In this document: positions 13,250 through 15,021 of the stretch, piece after piece
Layout: each line of letters opens with the position of its first letter
Numbering within the stretch: position 1 is the stretch's first letter
Assembly: GCA_944333375.1 (NCBI GenBank)
Contig: CALVKX010000023.1
Span: forward strand, 1 to 15,021
Direction: 5' to 3'
DNA: 15,021 nucleotides
DNA from: an uncultured Eubacteriales bacterium
GTDB taxonomy: Bacteria > Bacillota_A > Clostridia > Christensenellales > Aristaeellaceae
Position numbers and translations under genes: made by a program
The notes under the pieces: generated by a model
Databases searched by the model: none
What the model saw: the letters and a program-made list of their open reading frames with translations, nothing else
What the model was told of the DNA's origin: nothing

Positions 13250-13265
13250 CATGGAGGGGTCTGTC

Positions 13266-13844
13266 ATGGCGGAAAACACCGAACAACTGCGCCTCATTGC
13301 GCTGCGCATCCGCGACCTGCGCGACATCTCCGGGCTCAGCGCCCAGGATGTCGCTTCCCGTGCCGGGATCGACGAGGACGAGTACCTTGCCTATGAGACG
13401 GGCGAGCGCGACTTTTCCTTTTCCCATCTGTTCAACATCGCGGAGGTGCTGGGCGTTGACATCAGCGACCTGCTGACCGGCGAGAGCCCCAAGCTGCACG
13501 GCTACGTGCTCACCCGCCGCGGCCAGGGCCTCAAGTTCAACCGCCGCCAGCAGTACGAATACCATCATCTGGCCTACAACTTCCGTGACAAGCTGGCCGA
13601 GCCCTTCATGGTGACCGTGCGCGAGGATGCGCCCGGCACGCAGAAGCAGGCCCACAGCCACGAGGGTCAGGAGTTCGACTACGTGCTGGAAGGCACCCTC
13701 AAGATCGTGCTGGGCGGAAACGAATTGTATCTCCAGCCCGGCGACAGCATCTACTACGATTCCAGCCTGCCTCACGTCATGTACGCCGTGGAGGGCGACT
13801 GCCGCTTCATTGCGGTGGTCATCAAAGAGGGGGCGAAGGCGTGA
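13266..13844 (+). CDS. XRE-family transcriptional regulator with C-terminal cupin domain
   Basis: A 192-residue one-component regulator. Residues about 6-70 form a Cro/CI-type helix-turn-helix (LRLIALRIRDLRDISGLS, AQDVASRAGI, YLAYETGERDFS, LFNIAEVLGVDISDLL). Residues about 112-187 are a cupin barrel with possible metal or ligand residues H130, H132 and E136 in HSHEGQEFDYVLEG, and H170 in YYDSSLPHVMYAV. In this family the cupin is thought to sense a small molecule and modulate DNA binding. The ATG at 13266 has GGAGG 8 nt upstream; an in-frame ATG at 13194 overlaps the promoter and was rejected. Its stop TGA shares one base with the ATG of the acyl-CoA ligase, so the two are translated as a pair and the ligase substrate or product is a plausible signal. 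Confidence 0.94.
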   Translation: MAENTEQLRLIALRIRDLRDISGLSAQDVASRAGIDEDEYLAYETGERDFSFSHLFNIAEVLGVDISDLLTGESPKLHGYVLTRRGQGLKFNRRQQYEYHHLAYNFRDKLAEPFMVTVREDAPGTQKQAHSHEGQEFDYVLEGTLKIVLGGNELYLQPGDSIYYDSSLPHVMYAVEGDCRFIAVVIKEGAKA

Positions 13845-15021
13845 TGAAACCGCTCTGCTACGACTATCTCAAGTGCCCGACCACCTTTTCGACCTACGAC
13901 GACTTCAACAAGAAGTTCCGCATCACTCGCCCCGAGAGCTTTAACTTCGCCTACGACGTGGCCGACCGCATCGCCCGGGAGGAGCCGGACCGGCTGGCCG
14001 TGCTGTGGACGGACGAAAGCGGCGCCTGCATCCGTTATACTTTTGGGCAGCTCAAGGAGGAGAGCGACCGCGCGGCCAACCTCTTTAAGTCCCTGGGCAT
14101 CCGCAAGGGCGACAAGGTGATGCTGATTCTCCGCCGCCACCTCGAATTCTGGCCCATCCTCATGGCCCTGCACAAGCTGGGCGCCGTGGGCGTGCCCGCC
14201 ACGCACCTGCTGACCGAAAAGGACGTGCTCTACCGCGTGGACGCGGCGCGCATCCAGATGATCGTCATCTCCCACAAGGACGAGGGCGTGCTCAGGAGCG
14301 CGGAGGTGGCGATGCAGAAGTGCGAAAGCCTCAAGCATGTGATGATTTTGCGCGGCCAGCGCGAGGGCTTCCACAGCTACGAGCTGGAAATGCCCCTGCA
14401 AAGCCCCGTATGGGACAAGCCCGCGGGCGACGCCTACCCGCACAACCATGACCTCCTGCTGCTCTACTTCACCAGCGGCACCACCGGCATGCCCAAGATG
14501 GTCACGCACGACCACTTCTACCCGCTGGGCCACATCGTGACCAGCCTGTACTGGCAGCAGTGCGAGGACGGCGGGCTGCACTTCACCATTTCGGAAACCG
14601 GCTGGGCCAAGAGCGTGTGGGGCAAGCTCTACGGCCAGTGGCTGACGGGCAGCGCGGTTTTCGTCTACGACTTTGAGCGCTTCATCGCCCGCGACATCCT
14701 CCGGCAGATGAGCACCTACGGCGTGACCACCTTCTGCGCGCCGCCCACGATGTACCGCTACATGCTCCAGGAGAACTTCGCCGGCTATGACCTCAGCCAC
14801 CTGCATCACTGCGCCGTGGCGGGCGAGCCGCTCAACCCCGACATGGCCGCCGAGTGGCTCAAGCGCACGAACATCCCGCTTCTGGAGGCCTTCGGCCAGA
14901 CGGAGCTGGTGGTCACCCTGGCCACCTTCCCCTTCATGAAGGCGTGCCCCGGCAGCATGGGCAAGCCCAGCCCCATCTTTGACGTGGACCTGGTGGACGA
15001 TCAGGGCAACTCCTGCCCGCC
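13844..15021 (+). CDS. AMP-binding acyl-CoA ligase, MACS/acetyl-CoA-synthetase-like (runs off the right edge)
   Basis: Adenylate-forming ligase that activates a carboxylic acid to its acyl-CoA through an acyl-AMP; the first 392 residues are present. Visible family motifs are the P-loop YFTSGTTGMPK (208-218), the SETGWAKSVWG segment (250-260), which is characteristic of the medium-chain/acetyl-CoA synthetase branch, FCAPPTMYR (297-305), AGEPLNP (326-332) and the A5 motif EAFGQTE (348-354). The C-terminal lid domain with the catalytic lysine is beyond the edge. The ATG at 13844 overlaps the preceding stop by one base, with a purine-rich AAAGAGGGGG stretch (13824-13833) as ribosome binding site. 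Chain length of the substrate cannot be read from the sequence; acetate, short- or medium-chain and aromatic acids are all possible. Confidence 0.94.
   Translation, partial: MKPLCYDYLKCPTTFSTYDDFNKKFRITRPESFNFAYDVADRIAREEPDRLAVLWTDESGACIRYTFGQLKEESDRAANLFKSLGIRKGDKVMLILRRHLEFWPILMALHKLGAVGVPATHLLTEKDVLYRVDAARIQMIVISHKDEGVLRSAEVAMQKCESLKHVMILRGQREGFHSYELEMPLQSPVWDKPAGDAYPHNHDLLLLYFTSGTTGMPKMVTHDHFYPLGHIVTSLYWQQCEDGGLHFTISETGWAKSVWGKLYGQWLTGSAVFVYDFERFIARDILRQMSTYGVTTFCAPPTMYRYMLQENFAGYDLSHLHHCAVAGEPLNPDMAAEWLKRTNIPLLEAFGQTELVVTLATFPFMKACPGSMGKPSPIFDVDLVDDQGNSCP

Noticed and set aside
13772..14809. A 345-codon minus-strand frame opposite the acyl-CoA ligase
   Set aside because: The plus strand carries a continuous, motif-rich AMP-binding protein.

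Overview
This GC-rich window looks like chromosomal DNA of an uncultured, gut-type Clostridia-like member of the Bacillota. That placement is inferred from the polA-coaE pairing, strong AGGAGG-type ribosome binding sites, consensus -35/-10 promoters, the XRE-cupin plus acyl-CoA ligase pair, and the secreted CHAP and lytic-transglycosylase proteins. No rRNA, tRNA, phage, IS or CRISPR sequence was found. Almost the whole window is coding, and the only markedly AT-rich patch is the gap at 13005-13265.

Minus-strand block (8934 down to 1). A consensus promoter near 8905-8934 is followed by six tightly packed genes: polA, coaE, a membrane-anchored lytic transglycosylase with a very long disordered cytoplasmic N-terminus, a family 5 extracellular solute-binding protein, a secreted CHAP amidase/endopeptidase with a peptidoglycan-binding domain, and dnaE, which runs off the left edge. 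Gaps are 45, 11, -4, 13 and 29 bp, so the genes are probably cotranscribed. The block places three envelope proteins between two DNA polymerases.

Plus-strand block (8993-12107). A second promoter, divergent from that of polA, serves a 125-residue DUF5655-like protein. Next come a secreted caspase-like (C14) peptidase and a GtrB/DPM1-like membrane glycosyltransferase, whose ribosome binding site lies inside the end of the peptidase gene. A perfect 19-bp inverted repeat with a 3-nt loop closes this block and separates it from the convergent gene on the other side.

Right end (12168-15021). A NagD-like HAD phosphatase is on the minus strand. It diverges across the AT-rich gap from a plus-strand pair: an XRE-cupin regulator and a MACS/acetyl-CoA-synthetase-like acyl-CoA ligase, the latter cut by the right edge. 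The regulator's promoter is flanked by a short palindrome and followed by a hairpin just before its ribosome binding site, which suggests local autoregulation.

The most notable items are the secreted caspase-like protein with an intact His/Cys dyad and an EF-hand-type loop, the replication/cell-wall operon, the scaffold-like tail of the transglycosylase, and the orphan solute-binding protein with no lipobox. I did not find a clearly unprecedented system. The caspase-glycosyltransferase pair and the six-gene operon are the best candidates for follow-up.
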